Shown here: piece after piece, positions 8,001 to 16,938 of the stretch
Position numbering within the stretch: position 1 is the stretch's first letter
Layout of the letters: the number at the start of each line of letters is the position of its first letter
Origin: Pseudarthrobacter defluvii
Lineage (GTDB): Bacteria > Actinomycetota > Actinomycetes > Actinomycetales > Micrococcaceae
DNA length: 64,000 bases
Direction of reading: 5' to 3'
NCBI RefSeq assembly: GCF_030323865.1
Contig: NZ_CP066362.1
Span: forward strand, 3,906,001-3,970,000
Made by a program: the position numbers and the translations under genes
Notes under the pieces: generated by a model
The model's database searches: none
Told to the model about the DNA's origin: nothing
The model's input: only the letters and a program-made list of their open reading frames with translations

Positions 8001-9461
8001 ATGACGTCTGAAAAGACACCGGGGCAACCAGCCCCTTCGCATCCGCTGCCGTCCAGCAGCAAACTCTCACAACTCACCCGCCGGTCCATGCTTGGCCTGA
8101 GCGGACTCGCCCTGGCGGGAGCCACCGTGGGGGCGTGGCCCCGACTGACTGGCGCCGATATCCCGGGCCGCGGCAGCAAGGCCCTGAACATCGCCATCCT
8201 GGGGACGGCAGCGGATGCCGCGGGACGCCAGGGCCTCATCCAGGCCTTCACCGCCGCGCACCCCGACATCCCGGTGCAACTGCAGGCCATTCAGGGTGCG
8301 GACTGGAAGGACTTCTTTTCCAAGATCCTGACCATGGTGGCCGCGGGAACGCCGCCGGATGTCGTCTATGTAGCCACCGAAGGCGCCCAGCTCTTTGCCG
8401 ACAAGCTCGCCGAGCCTCTAGACAGTTATGTCCGCCGGGATGCCGCCGCCATGAGCGATTACTTTGCCGACGTCCACCCGAGCCTGCTGGAAGCCTTCAT
8501 GTACCAGGGAAGCCTCTACCAGCTTCCACTGGACTGGAACGCGGCGAACATGTATTTGAACACCACCACCTTCGCCCAGGCCGGGCTTGAGCGGCCAAAA
8601 GACGACTGGACGAAGGACGACTTCACCGCCACCCTGCGGGCCCTACGCAAGGCCCGCCCGGCTGACTTCACCCCGTACTACTGGACCAACCGGCTTTTCG
8701 GCGGCGTCGTGCCGTGGCTTTACGCCAATGACACCAGCTTCCTGTCCGAAACGAAGGCTCCCGGCGGGGACTGGCTTTGGGACCGCTTCTACGCAAACGA
8801 TCCTGCCCGGAGCACCCGCGGCGGCGGGTATCAGTGGCTGGCCCCCAACGCCGAGGACGGGCGGGTTGTCGAAACCTTCGACTACCTGCGCGAACTGGTG
8901 GCCGAAGGACTCGGCGTCCGTCCCGAATCCGGCGGCGGAAACGCCCTGGTGGGCCTGTTCGGCAACAACCGCATCGGCACCACGCCGGCCGGTGGCTATT
9001 GGGCGCAGGGCCTGCACGAGGCCGGGATGACCGCCGATCAATTCGACGTTCAGTTCTTCCCCCGCTGGCGGACCCAGCGCCATCAGTTCGGCGCTGCCGG
9101 CTACGCGATCATGCGCACGGCCAAAGACAAGGACGCGGCGTGGGAATGGGTGAAGTTCTGCTCCAGCCGCGAAGCGATGCAGTTGGCCATTCCCAAGCCC
9201 AACACCACGCCCACCCGCCGTTCGATGGTCAACGAATCCTTCTACGCAGCCACCGGGCCGCGGCACTGGAAGGTCTTCTACGACACCCTGGACAGGTTCC
9301 CCACCTCCGGTCCGATCCCCGCGCCGCCGCAGCAGGCGGCCGTCGAGACTGCCCTGATGAAGAACGTCTCCACCGCAGTCAGCGGCAGCTCCGCCGATGT
9401 GCGGGCAGCCATGGGCAACCTGCAGCGTGACCTTGAACTGGCTCTGAGGAGGAACTCATGA
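8001..9461 (+). CDS. Sugar ABC transporter substrate-binding protein, Tat-exported
   Basis: A 486-residue family-1 extracellular solute-binding protein. A twin-arginine signal (TRRSMLGLSGLALAGATVGA) precedes a mature part with the usual LNIAILGTAADAAGRQGLIQ start, the DVVYVATEGAQLFADK hinge region and C-terminal helices. No lipobox cysteine is evident, so membrane anchoring is uncertain. The start ATG follows AGGAGG, which overlaps the second operator. Its stop overlaps the next permease start (ATGA). With the two permeases and a GH32 enzyme, it most likely binds short fructans or sucrose-type fructosides. Confidence 0.9.
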   Translation: MTSEKTPGQPAPSHPLPSSSKLSQLTRRSMLGLSGLALAGATVGAWPRLTGADIPGRGSKALNIAILGTAADAAGRQGLIQAFTAAHPDIPVQLQAIQGADWKDFFSKILTMVAAGTPPDVVYVATEGAQLFADKLAEPLDSYVRRDAAAMSDYFADVHPSLLEAFMYQGSLYQLPLDWNAANMYLNTTTFAQAGLERPKDDWTKDDFTATLRALRKARPADFTPYYWTNRLFGGVVPWLYANDTSFLSETKAPGGDWLWDRFYANDPARSTRGGGYQWLAPNAEDGRVVETFDYLRELVAEGLGVRPESGGGNALVGLFGNNRIGTTPAGGYWAQGLHEAGMTADQFDVQFFPRWRTQRHQFGAAGYAIMRTAKDKDAAWEWVKFCSSREAMQLAIPKPNTTPTRRSMVNESFYAATGPRHWKVFYDTLDRFPTSGPIPAPPQQAAVETALMKNVSTAVSGSSADVRAAMGNLQRDLELALRRNS

Positions 9462-10387
9462 CCACCACTTCCGCCGCCCCGCGGCAAACCGTGAAACCAC
9501 CGGCCGTGCGCCGCTCCTTTGTCGAGCGATGGCTGGCCAGGATCTTCCTTGCTCCCACAGTGCTCGGGATGGCCCTGTTCACGTTCCTGCCGATCATCGC
9601 TTCGCTGGTCCTGGCCTTCTTCCGCTGGGACATCATCTCCGCACCGCAGTTCGTCGGTTTCGCCAACTTCGCAGCACTGGCACAGGACCCCACCGTGCGG
9701 GTGTCCTTCCTGAACACCATCGGGTTCGTAGTTGTTGCAGTAATCCTTCAACTGGGCATCGCGCTTGGCCTGGCCTCCATGCTGCAGGCCAGGATGCCGT
9801 CCTGGCTGAGGGTGTTCCTCCGTTCCACCTTCTTCTTCCCGCTGGTCCTGTCCGCCGCATCGGTGTCCATCTTCATGCGGTACATGTTCAACGAACAGTT
9901 CGGCGTGGTGAACTGGCTCCTGTCGCTCGTCGGGATTCCCGCTGTGCCGTGGCTGACAAGTCCCACGGCGTCTGCCGCCGTCGTTGTCCTGGTCTACGTC
10001 TGGCAGAACTTCGGGTTCTCCTTCCTGCTCTTCCTCGGCGCCCTCACCAACATCCCGAAAGAACTGCACGAAGCAGCGAACCTGGATGGCGCCACGGGCT
10101 GGAAACAGTTCAGCAATGTGACTCTTCCATTGATCAGCCCCACTGTGCTCGTGGCCTCTGTCATGGCCATCATCAGTGCCCTGCAGGTCTTCGACCAGCC
10201 GTACGTCCTGACCAACGGCGGTCCCGGCGACTCCACAAGGACCGCCGTCATGGTGATCTTTGAATCCGCGTTCCAGCAGCTGGAGTTCGGCAAAGCCTCT
10301 GCAATCGGCCTGGTGCTCACCGTGCTGATCCTTGCCGTCACCGCTCTCCAATTCCGCCTTAGCCGCCGCTTCGTCTTCTACCAGTGA
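9458..10387 (+). CDS. Sugar ABC transporter permease (MalF/UgpA type)
   Basis: A 309-residue inner-membrane permease with about six transmembrane segments (the first at LARIFLAPTVLGMALFTFLP). The EAA loop contacting the ATPase is visible as ELHEAANLDGATGWKQF. It is translationally coupled to the binding-protein gene by a four-base ATGA overlap and precedes the second permease. Together the two form the heterodimeric channel of a carbohydrate-uptake-1 ABC importer. No ATPase gene is present in the cluster. Confidence 0.93.
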   Translation: MTTTSAAPRQTVKPPAVRRSFVERWLARIFLAPTVLGMALFTFLPIIASLVLAFFRWDIISAPQFVGFANFAALAQDPTVRVSFLNTIGFVVVAVILQLGIALGLASMLQARMPSWLRVFLRSTFFFPLVLSAASVSIFMRYMFNEQFGVVNWLLSLVGIPAVPWLTSPTASAAVVVLVYVWQNFGFSFLLFLGALTNIPKELHEAANLDGATGWKQFSNVTLPLISPTVLVASVMAIISALQVFDQPYVLTNGGPGDSTRTAVMVIFESAFQQLEFGKASAIGLVLTVLILAVTALQFRLSRRFVFYQ

Positions 10388-10395
10388 GGCCCCCC

Positions 10396-11307
10396 ATGTC
10401 CAGCCAGACTTTGCAGACCAGGACCGGCAAGCATTCCGGTTCCACCGCCGAACCGCCCGCCACCCCCAAGCCGTACCGCACCCGCCGCCTGCCCGCAGCC
10501 GGCACCATCGGAAGGTACGCCGCCCTGGCCGTGGCAGCGGCGCTGACCCTCGGCCCTGTCCTGTGGACCCTGTCCACCTCGCTGCGGACGCCGTCGGAAT
10601 CGTTCAACCTGCCGCCGTCGTTTCTGCCCATCAACCCTGACTTCACCGCCTACCAGGAGGTGTTCAAGCAGATCAACGTCGGCCTCCTGGTCCTGAACAG
10701 CGCCCTGGTGACCGGGCTGATCGCACTTGGCCAGATGGCGTCGGCCACCCTGGCCGGCTACGCCTTCGCCCGCCTGGACTTCCGCGGCAAGAACGCCATC
10801 TTCTCGCTGGTGCTGGCCACCATGATGGTCCCGGTGCAGGTCACTATCGTCCCGGTGTTCATGCTGATCCGGGGCATGGGCCTGTCCGATACCCTGCTGG
10901 CCCTGATCCTGCCGGCTATTCCGACAGCATTCGGCACCTTCCTGATGCGCCAGTACTTCCTGGGCCTGCCAAACGACTTCGCCGAAGCAGCCGCCCTGGA
11001 CGGTGCCGGACCATGGCGGATCTTCCAGTCGGTCTACGTCCCCCTGGCGGTCCCCGGCATGGCCATCGTCGGGATCCTTGCCTTCAACTTCCACTGGAAC
11101 GAGTTCTTCCGGCCACTGATCCTGACGATCAGCGAACAGAACTTCACCCTTCCCCTCGGCCTGGTCACGCTCCAAGGCAACCTCGGCACCGGCAGCATCT
11201 CCGTGGTCCTCGCCGGCGTAATCCTGTCCATGCTGCCGGCACTGGTCGTCTTCATCTTCGGTCAACGAACCCTGCGGGAAGGCCTCACGGCCGGCGCCAG
11301 CAAATAG
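10396..11307 (+). CDS. Sugar ABC transporter permease (MalG/UgpE type)
   Basis: A 303-residue permease with six predicted membrane segments and the EAA loop FAEAAALDGAGPWRIFQSVY. ATG 10396 is preferred, with GAGG six bases upstream; an in-frame GTG at 10384 overlapping the previous stop is the alternative and adds four residues. The C-terminal FIFGQRTLREGLTAGASK is a normal MalG-like ending. It partners the MalF-type permease just upstream, and the GH32 gene follows after 21 bases. Confidence 0.92.
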   Translation: MSSQTLQTRTGKHSGSTAEPPATPKPYRTRRLPAAGTIGRYAALAVAAALTLGPVLWTLSTSLRTPSESFNLPPSFLPINPDFTAYQEVFKQINVGLLVLNSALVTGLIALGQMASATLAGYAFARLDFRGKNAIFSLVLATMMVPVQVTIVPVFMLIRGMGLSDTLLALILPAIPTAFGTFLMRQYFLGLPNDFAEAAALDGAGPWRIFQSVYVPLAVPGMAIVGILAFNFHWNEFFRPLILTISEQNFTLPLGLVTLQGNLGTGSISVVLAGVILSMLPALVVFIFGQRTLREGLTAGASK

Positions 11308-11328
11308 CCCAGACTTCCAAAGGAACCC

Positions 11329-12843
11329 ATGGAAACCCTCACGACGAACAATGCCGCAGCCACCGACATTTACAGGCCTGCCCTGCATTACGCAGCCCGG
11401 GACACCTGGCTCAACGACCCCAACGGCCTGATTTTCCATGACGGCGTCTACCACCTCTATTACCAGAACAACCCGCTGGGCAACGTCTGGGGCAACATGT
11501 CCTGGGGACACGCGACATCCACGGACCTGCTGGCCTGGACCGAACACCCCGTCGCCATCCCCTGCGACGACAACGAAGACATCTTTTCCGGCAGCATCGT
11601 CTATGACAGGACCAACACCAGCGGCTTCGGCACCGGTTCCGTTGCCCCGCTCGTGGCCATCTACACCAGCGCCTACAAGCCGGGCTCCGAGCACGAGGGA
11701 ATCCAGGCCCAGTCCCTGGCGTACAGCCTGGACGGTGGCTACACCTGGACAAAACACGCCAACAACCCCGTACTGGACCGCCGGTCAGCCAACTTCCGCG
11801 ACCCTAAAGTCATCCGGTACGACGGCGGCGAGGGCAGTTGCTGGGTGATGGTCGCCGTTGAGGCGCAAGACTTCAAGGTGGTGTTCTACAAGTCCGAAGA
11901 CCTGAAGAATTGGGAATTCCTCAGTAGCTTCGGCCCCGCGAACGCCACCGGCGGCATTTGGGAATGCCCCGACCTTTTCCCGCTGCCTCTGGACGGCGAC
12001 CCGGAAAACGTCAAGTGGGTGCTGACCGTGAACCTCAACCCTGGCGGCCCCAACCGCGGGTCGGCCGGCCAATACTTCATTGGCGACTTCGACGGAACTT
12101 CATTCACCTCCACCAGTGCGGAGACCGCGGGCCTCCACAGCCCTGACGACCACGGCGCCTACCACTGGCTGGACTGGGGCCGGGACTACTACGCAGCCGT
12201 CTCCTTCAACGACGCCCCGGACAACCGTCGCCTCATGATCGGGTGGATGAACAACTGGGAGTACGCCAACCACATCCCGACCACACCCTGGCGCAGCCCC
12301 ATGAGCCTGGCCCGCGAAGTCTCCCTTCAGACCATCGACGGAAACCTGTGCCTGGTCCAGCGACCCGCAGGCGACTGGACTGCATTGGTGACGCAGGAGC
12401 CTTTCTCCCTTGCTGAAACCACTATTGACGACGGCGAGCAGGTGCTGCCGGGCGCGGCAGGCACGGTTCAGCGCATTGATGTCAGCTTCGCTCCCGGAAG
12501 TGCTAAGGAATTCGGACTTGTCCTGCGGGGGGACGGCGCCAAGGGCACCCATGTGGGCATCCGGCCGGACGAAGGCAGACTGTTCGTCGATCGGCGGCAG
12601 TCCGGGCAGACTGACTTCCACGAATCCTTCCCCTCCGTCGACACCGCGCCCGTCCGGTCAACGTCCGGTTCCTACGACCTCAGCATCTTCGTTGACCGCT
12701 GCTCCATAGAAGTGTTCGCCCAGGGCGGCCAGGTCACCATGACTGAACTGATCTTCCCGGCCGAGGACAGCACCGACCTCGCGGTCTTCGCCGTGGGTGG
12801 TACAGCGACGATCAGCAGCCTTCAGGTCACGCAGCTCGAGTAG
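11329..12843 (+). CDS. Glycoside hydrolase family 32 beta-fructosidase (cytoplasmic)
   Basis: A 504-residue GH32 enzyme: a five-bladed propeller followed by the C-terminal beta-sandwich (FVDRCSIEVFAQGG). All three catalytic motifs are intact: WLNDPNG with nucleophile Asp30, RDP at 157-159 (transition-state stabiliser), and WECPD with acid/base Glu212. It cleaves terminal beta-fructosyl bonds in sucrose, inulin-type or levan-type oligosaccharides. There is no signal peptide, so it acts on imported substrate, which fits the ABC genes directly upstream. The start has AAAGGAACCC in front. Preferred linkage cannot be read from the sequence. Confidence 0.94.
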   Translation: METLTTNNAAATDIYRPALHYAARDTWLNDPNGLIFHDGVYHLYYQNNPLGNVWGNMSWGHATSTDLLAWTEHPVAIPCDDNEDIFSGSIVYDRTNTSGFGTGSVAPLVAIYTSAYKPGSEHEGIQAQSLAYSLDGGYTWTKHANNPVLDRRSANFRDPKVIRYDGGEGSCWVMVAVEAQDFKVVFYKSEDLKNWEFLSSFGPANATGGIWECPDLFPLPLDGDPENVKWVLTVNLNPGGPNRGSAGQYFIGDFDGTSFTSTSAETAGLHSPDDHGAYHWLDWGRDYYAAVSFNDAPDNRRLMIGWMNNWEYANHIPTTPWRSPMSLAREVSLQTIDGNLCLVQRPAGDWTALVTQEPFSLAETTIDDGEQVLPGAAGTVQRIDVSFAPGSAKEFGLVLRGDGAKGTHVGIRPDEGRLFVDRRQSGQTDFHESFPSVDTAPVRSTSGSYDLSIFVDRCSIEVFAQGGQVTMTELIFPAEDSTDLAVFAVGGTATISSLQVTQLE

Positions 12844-12920
12844 GAGGCGACCTAATCACCGAGGTCGGCGCCCTCGGCGTTCAGGCCCCCACGCACACTT
12901 CAAGTGGTAAGTTCGGGCGC

Positions 12921-13199
12921 ATGGAATGCGTTGTGCTGTACACCGTGCGTGAGGGCGTGGATCGCTCCAGGATCATGGAGATCTACCCGCGCCACAAGGC
13001 CTATTACCAGGCCTTCCACGCAGACGGCGGAGGCCTCGTTGCCCTCGGCCCGTTCCAGGACCCCGACCCGGCCGCCAGCTCGATGGGCATCTTCACGTCC
13101 CGCCAGGAAGCGGAACGGTTCGTCGCCGGCGACCCTTTCGTCACCGAAGGGCTGGCCGACGCGCGGCTCCTGGAGTGGAACGCTGTGCACCCCGCATAG
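12921..13199 (+). CDS. YciI-like domain protein
   Basis: A 92-residue small cytoplasmic protein of the YciI/dimeric ferredoxin-like fold. It shows MECVVLYTVREGVDRSRI, then a conserved RHKAYYQAFHADGGGLVALG stretch containing the family histidine, and FVAGDPFVTEGL near the C-terminus, which is the usual YciI ending. The biochemical role in the family is largely unknown. Its last 59 bases overlap the convergent DoxX-like gene on the other strand. It does not look like part of the fructan operon, as it has its own upstream gap of 77 bases. Confidence 0.85.
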   Translation: MECVVLYTVREGVDRSRIMEIYPRHKAYYQAFHADGGGLVALGPFQDPDPAASSMGIFTSRQEAERFVAGDPFVTEGLADARLLEWNAVHPA

Positions 13200-13605
13200 G
13201 AGAACCCTTCCGGTCCAGGATCAGCGCCAGGGCAATGCCGAACATCCAGATGTCCTTTGCCAGTACGGTGCCTTGCTGGCTGGGCCGGATCCCGTCCTCC
13301 AGGGTCATTTCCGGAATCCTCCGGTACATGGTCAGGAGGGACCCGGAGAAGATACCAAGGCCCAGCCCCGCCAGCCTGCTCGGCACGAACGGCGCCAGGA
13401 GTATTGCCCCCAGGGTCATCTCGGCATAGCTAAGAAGCTTGCCAAATTTTTCCGGCTCCAACCGGGCCACCTGCGGGTACACCTTGGCCCCCATGCCCTG
13501 CAGTCGAGCGGCGCTGTCCTTGTCCAGGTTCCGCTTGCTGTAGCCGGCGTTGAAAATAAAAGCTCCGGTGGCCAGGCGGAGGGGAATGTGGCTTAGTTTC
13601 ATCAT
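13141..13605 (-). CDS. DoxX-like small membrane protein
   Basis: A 154-residue protein with about four hydrophobic segments (IPLRLATGAFIFNAGYSK, LLSYAEMTLGAILLAPFV, LAGLGLGIFSGSLLTMY, WMFGIALALIL), similar to DoxX/DoxD-family membrane proteins of unclear function. Two consecutive ATG codons (13605, 13602) follow GAAGGGATT; the first is given. The 3' end runs 59 bases into the convergent YciI-like gene, so the basic, proline-rich C-terminal tail is encoded antisense to it; that tail is poorly supported. Confidence 0.7.
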   Translation of the reverse strand: MMKLSHIPLRLATGAFIFNAGYSKRNLDKDSAARLQGMGAKVYPQVARLEPEKFGKLLSYAEMTLGAILLAPFVPSRLAGLGLGIFSGSLLTMYRRIPEMTLEDGIRPSQQGTVLAKDIWMFGIALALILDRKGSPMRGAQRSTPGAARRPALR

Positions 13606-13711
13606 TAATCCCTTCACGACGTGCTGGGTGTTGCGAGCGAGCATAGTTCGGCCGGCCTTGCACCGCCAGAGCCTTGTGTCCCGGGGAGTTCCTCCCAGCG
13701 GAAGCACCCCC

Positions 13712-13759
13712 GGAAGGGCCGACGGCGGTACTCACCTGCCCGCCGTCGTCGTACGTTGG
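13712..13759 (+). repeat. Intergenic palindromic element, copy 3 of 4 (decayed right arm)
   Basis: The left half GGAAGGGCCGACGGCGG and loop ACTCACCTGCC match the other copies. The inner right arm CCGCCGTCGTCG is intact, but the outer right arm reads TACGTTGG instead of CCTTCC. It lies upstream of the minus-strand DoxX gene, unlike the other copies, which follow plus-strand stop codons. Confidence 0.7.
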
Positions 13760-13785
13760 ACCATGGCTGGCTGAGGGGAAAGGCA

Positions 13786-13819
13786 AGGTGGAGCAGGCTC
13801 ATTGGAGCCTGCCCCACCT
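13786..13819 (-). terminator. Intrinsic terminator of the GntR/TcuA-like operon
   Basis: A 15-base-pair stem (AGGTGGAGCAGGCTC with GAGCCTGCCCCACCT, one wobble) and loop ATTG lie about 115 bases after the minus-strand gntR stop. On that strand they are followed by TTGCCTTTCCCC. The rest of the gap between 13606 and 13932 holds only palindromic copy 3. Confidence 0.65.
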
Positions 13820-13932
13820 CTTGCGCCGGCGAATGTCCTGCGCCCGACTTTCGGGTTACCTGTTGCGATGGAGTATGCAGGAACATCTGCCGGCGGGCTT
13901 GAAAAGGAACGCCTCGGGGCCGCCAATGCGGC

Positions 13933-14568
13933 CTAAAGCGTCCTGGGATCTTCGGCGTACATCTTCAGCCTGATGGCCAAAGCGTCCGACATGTGGTGGG
14001 CGGCGATCTCCCCGGCGCGCCCGGAGTCCCCGTCCTCGATGGCGGCCAGCATGGCGGCGTAGTCCGCCAGCACTGCCGGCCACCTGCCGGGGTAGGTAAG
14101 CGTGGTCAGGGTGTACCGGCGCACCTGCTGGTCCAGGCGTTCCAGCAGTCCGATCAGCGACGGGCTGTGCGTGGCGTGCCACAGCTGCGCGTGGAAGGCG
14201 CGGTTGGTTTCTGCGAGCGCCCGGCCGTCGGTGGGATCCAGCTGCTGCATCTGCAGCAGCAGTCCCTTGAGCAGCTGGTGGTCCAGGGCGGTGGCCTTGA
14301 CGGCGGCCTTGGCCGCGGCGGCCTGCTCGAGGATGATTCTCGACTCATAGATGTCGATGATCTCCTCGGCCGAATGCGTGCGGACAACCACCGCTTTGCC
14401 GCGCCTTTCCACCAGCCCGTCCTGCTCCAGCCGCTGCAGGGCTTCCCGCACGGGCGTCCGGGATGCCCCGTACCGCTCGGTGAGCTTGGCTTCCGTGAGC
14501 GGCTCGTCAGGCGCAAAGACACTGGCGAGAACGTCTTCGCGAAGCCGCTGATGGACGGGACTGGCCAC
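13933..14568 (-). CDS. GntR-family regulator (FCD/FadR-like)
   Basis: A 211-residue GntR protein with an N-terminal winged helix (VHQRLREDVLASVFAPDEPL, then ERYGASRTPVREALQRLEQDGLV) and an all-helical FCD effector domain carrying the usual metal-site histidines (NRAFHAQLWHATHS, AAHHMSDAL). The GTG at 14568 follows AGAGGAAAAC and is chosen because the upstream frame overlaps the preceding gene. It is 43 bases downstream of the TcuA-like gene, so it is cotranscribed and probably regulates it. Confidence 0.88.
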   Translation of the reverse strand: MASPVHQRLREDVLASVFAPDEPLTEAKLTERYGASRTPVREALQRLEQDGLVERRGKAVVVRTHSAEEIIDIYESRIILEQAAAAKAAVKATALDHQLLKGLLLQMQQLDPTDGRALAETNRAFHAQLWHATHSPSLIGLLERLDQQVRRYTLTTLTYPGRWPAVLADYAAMLAAIEDGDSGRAGEIAAHHMSDALAIRLKMYAEDPRTL

Positions 14569-14611
14569 GTTTTCCTCTTTTCCTTTGCTTGTGGGACTGC
14601 TGTGTTGGCGT

Positions 14612-16072
14612 CTAGGCGATTGAGCCGGCGCGGCGGCCGAAGACCGCGCCTGCCGCAAGCCCGGAGCCGCCGGGGTAGTTTCCGCTGAACAGCCCGCCCA
14701 GCGCTTCCCCGCAGGCATAGAGCCCTTCGAGCGGCTCCGCGTCTTCGGTGAGCACGCGGCCCCAGGTGTCAGTCTTCAGGCCGCCGAAGGTGAAGGTGAT
14801 GCCGCAGGTAACGGGGAAGGCGTAAAACGGTCCGGTGGCGATGCTGCGGGCCCAGTTGCTCTTCGGGGGCTGGGTGTCGGCACGGCGTCCGTCCTTGACG
14901 TTGGGGTCAAACGGCGCGTCCTCAGCGATCGAGTTGTTGAAGCCCTGCACCGTCTCCTCCAGGCCGTCCGGGCTGATGCCGGCTTTCTGGGCCAGCTCAG
15001 CCAGGGTGGGCGCGGTAACCACCGAGACTCCAGGCATGTCGTACTCCTCGGCCCGCAACATTGGGCGGGAGGAGGCGTCAAAGATCTGGAAGGCGGCCGA
15101 GCCCGGCTGGGCAAGGATGTCGCGGCCGTACTTCGCGTAGGTGTAGTTGCGGTAGTCGGCGCCTTCGTCCACGAACCGCTTGCCCTCGGTGTTTACCACG
15201 ATGCCCAGCGGGTACCCGCCGCGGGTGAGCTGGTTGGTGAGTTCCAGGTTGCCCTCGTTCTCCGGGTGCCAGGCGTCCCAGGCGACGCTGTGGCAGGTGG
15301 ACCAGTCCCCGCCTTTGGCCGCCCCGGCTTCAAGGGCAGCGAGGATCATCTCGCCCGTGTTGCCGGGCGTGCCGCGTACTTTCGCGTTCTGCCAGCCCTC
15401 ACCCAGGTGCTCGCGACGCAGTTCAGGCGATGCCTCGAAGCCTCCCGACGCGAGGACTACAGACTCAGCCCGGAACTCGCCCTCTTCGGTTGAGGTGCGG
15501 TACCGGACCCCGCTTACACGGCCGTCCTCCTGGATGAGGCCGGTGGCTGCGCAGTCGTAGATGACCTCCACGCCCATGCGCTCCGCGGCTGCCCGGTGGT
15601 CGGCCATGAGCCCCTTGCCGCCGCCCACGTTGCCCACGTGCAGGCCGCCCCAGAACAGGTATCCTCCGTCCTGGGTGCGGTATGCCTGGCGTTCATACAT
15701 TAGGCGGTATTTGAGTCCCATGCCCTGGAGCCAGCGCAGCGTCGGGTTGCTTTCGCTGACCAGGACGGCGGACAGTTCGGGGTCGTTGCGGCCTTCGGAG
15801 ACCTTGGACAGATCGGCGAGGTATTCGGCAGCGGTGTAAGCGGGGACTTCGGTGACGGCGTGCCGGTCATCAGGCTCCACGAATTCAATGACCTCCCCGA
15901 GCCCGTCATGGGAGATGCGGGTGGCGCCGGCGGTGTAGAAGCTGTTGCCGCCGGATGCGGCTTCCCGGGCCTTTTCCAGCAGGACAACCTTGCGACCGCG
16001 CTCGGCGGCCGCAAGTGCTGCCGCGAATCCGGCGTTGCCGCCGCCAACTACCAAAACATCGCTCTTGTTCAT
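14612..16072 (-). CDS. tcuA: FAD-dependent tricarballylate dehydrogenase-like flavoprotein
   Basis: A 486-residue flavoprotein of the succinate dehydrogenase/fumarate reductase type. The dinucleotide fold is at the N-terminus (DVLVVGGGNAGFAAALAAAE, residues 5-24), and the FAD-binding C-terminus is YACGEALGGLFSGNYPGGSG. Overall organisation and the GGNAGFAAAL opening resemble TcuA, which oxidises tricarballylate to cis-aconitate. There is no HTH, secretion signal or covalent-haem segment, so a soluble enzyme is expected. Three tandem ATGs occur (16078, 16075, 16072); the last has GAGGAG six bases upstream and is chosen. The GntR partners and the PrpF isomerase nearby support tri/dicarboxylate chemistry, but a fumarate-reductase-like paralogue acting on another acid cannot be excluded. 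The partner TcuB was not found. Confidence 0.72.
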   Translation of the reverse strand: MNKSDVLVVGGGNAGFAAALAAAERGRKVVLLEKAREAASGGNSFYTAGATRISHDGLGEVIEFVEPDDRHAVTEVPAYTAAEYLADLSKVSEGRNDPELSAVLVSESNPTLRWLQGMGLKYRLMYERQAYRTQDGGYLFWGGLHVGNVGGGKGLMADHRAAAERMGVEVIYDCAATGLIQEDGRVSGVRYRTSTEEGEFRAESVVLASGGFEASPELRREHLGEGWQNAKVRGTPGNTGEMILAALEAGAAKGGDWSTCHSVAWDAWHPENEGNLELTNQLTRGGYPLGIVVNTEGKRFVDEGADYRNYTYAKYGRDILAQPGSAAFQIFDASSRPMLRAEEYDMPGVSVVTAPTLAELAQKAGISPDGLEETVQGFNNSIAEDAPFDPNVKDGRRADTQPPKSNWARSIATGPFYAFPVTCGITFTFGGLKTDTWGRVLTEDAEPLEGLYACGEALGGLFSGNYPGGSGLAAGAVFGRRAGSIA

Positions 16073-16103
16073 CATCATCTCCTCAGCTCCATCGCTGTAC
16101 ACG

Positions 16104-16114
16104 ATTGTATACAT
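16104..16114. promoter_or_regulatory. Candidate GntR operator upstream of the TcuA-like gene
   Basis: ATTGTATACAT contains the palindrome TGTATACA and fits the GTATAC-centred sites bound by FadR/VanR-type GntR proteins. It lies 32 bases upstream of the flavoprotein start, inside the 115-base gap after the second gntR gene. Confidence 0.5.
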
Positions 16115-16194
16115 AGGTATGCCGTTGGATGCAATGAGGTGGTTGCTGCCTTTTTCGGGTGCGCAGGAGCGGACGGAGGTGTGGGGCCTTGCGG

Positions 16195-16863
16195 CTAGCC
16201 CAGGCGCGGAGGGCTGATTTCCTGCGCGTCGATGTACATCTGGATCCGGATGTTCTTCGCCTCGTCCATATGGGCGCTGGCAATGCGGCCGGCCTCCTCC
16301 GCGTTCCGCGCGCGGATGGCCACCAGCAGTTCCTCATGCTCCTTCAGCACCCGGTCCCACCGCTCCCTGGTGGAAAGCGTGGTGCCGGGGTAGCGGATGA
16401 AGTGCACCAGGATCCGGTCCAGCAGGTCAAGGAGCGCTGCGCTGTGGCTGGCAGCCCAGATGCGCTCATGGAAGGTGCGGTTGGCGGCGGCCAGCTCAGC
16501 CGGAGTGGCGGCATCAAAGTCGAGGGTGACCATGGCCTGGTGCGCACGGTCAATGAGCATCAGGTCCATGTCCGTATGCCGGAGGGCGGCGGTTTTGGCG
16601 GCCGCTTCCTCGAGGAAGGTCCGGACTTCGTAGAGGTCCAGCATCTCCTCCGGCCGGTACTCCCGCACCTGCATCCGTGACCCGTAACGCTCCACCAAGC
16701 CCTCCGTTTCGAGGCGGCGCAACGCTTCGCGAATGGGAGTCCTGGAGACGTTGTACTTCTTGGCCAGGGCGCTTTCCACCAGCTGGGCACGGGGAGGCAG
16801 CTCCTGCGAGATGATGGCGTTCCTGATCATCAGGTAGGGGCTTGTCTCAGCTTGCGACGCCAC
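16195..16863 (-). CDS. GntR-family regulator (FCD/FadR-like), second copy
   Basis: A 222-residue GntR protein. The wHTH is LMIRNAIISQELPPRAQLVE plus KKYNVSRTPIREALRRLETE, with an FCD domain (NRTFHERIWAASHS, SAHMDEAKN). GTG 16863 with GGAGG eight bases upstream is preferred; an ATG at 16914 would add 17 residues of poor quality. It is divergent from the PrpF gene and upstream of the TcuA-like gene on the same strand. It shares domain layout with the regulator at 13933 but differs in most of the effector domain. It probably controls the intergenic palindromes at 16939-17087. Confidence 0.88.
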   Translation of the reverse strand: MASQAETSPYLMIRNAIISQELPPRAQLVESALAKKYNVSRTPIREALRRLETEGLVERYGSRMQVREYRPEEMLDLYEVRTFLEEAAAKTAALRHTDMDLMLIDRAHQAMVTLDFDAATPAELAAANRTFHERIWAASHSAALLDLLDRILVHFIRYPGTTLSTRERWDRVLKEHEELLVAIRARNAEEAGRIASAHMDEAKNIRIQMYIDAQEISPPRLG

Positions 16864-16938
16864 GGGCGGCCTCCGGTCTTCATGGAACAAGCGGCAAGAC
16901 GCAAACAGCGCCATACCTTTAGCCGCAATTCTAACGCA

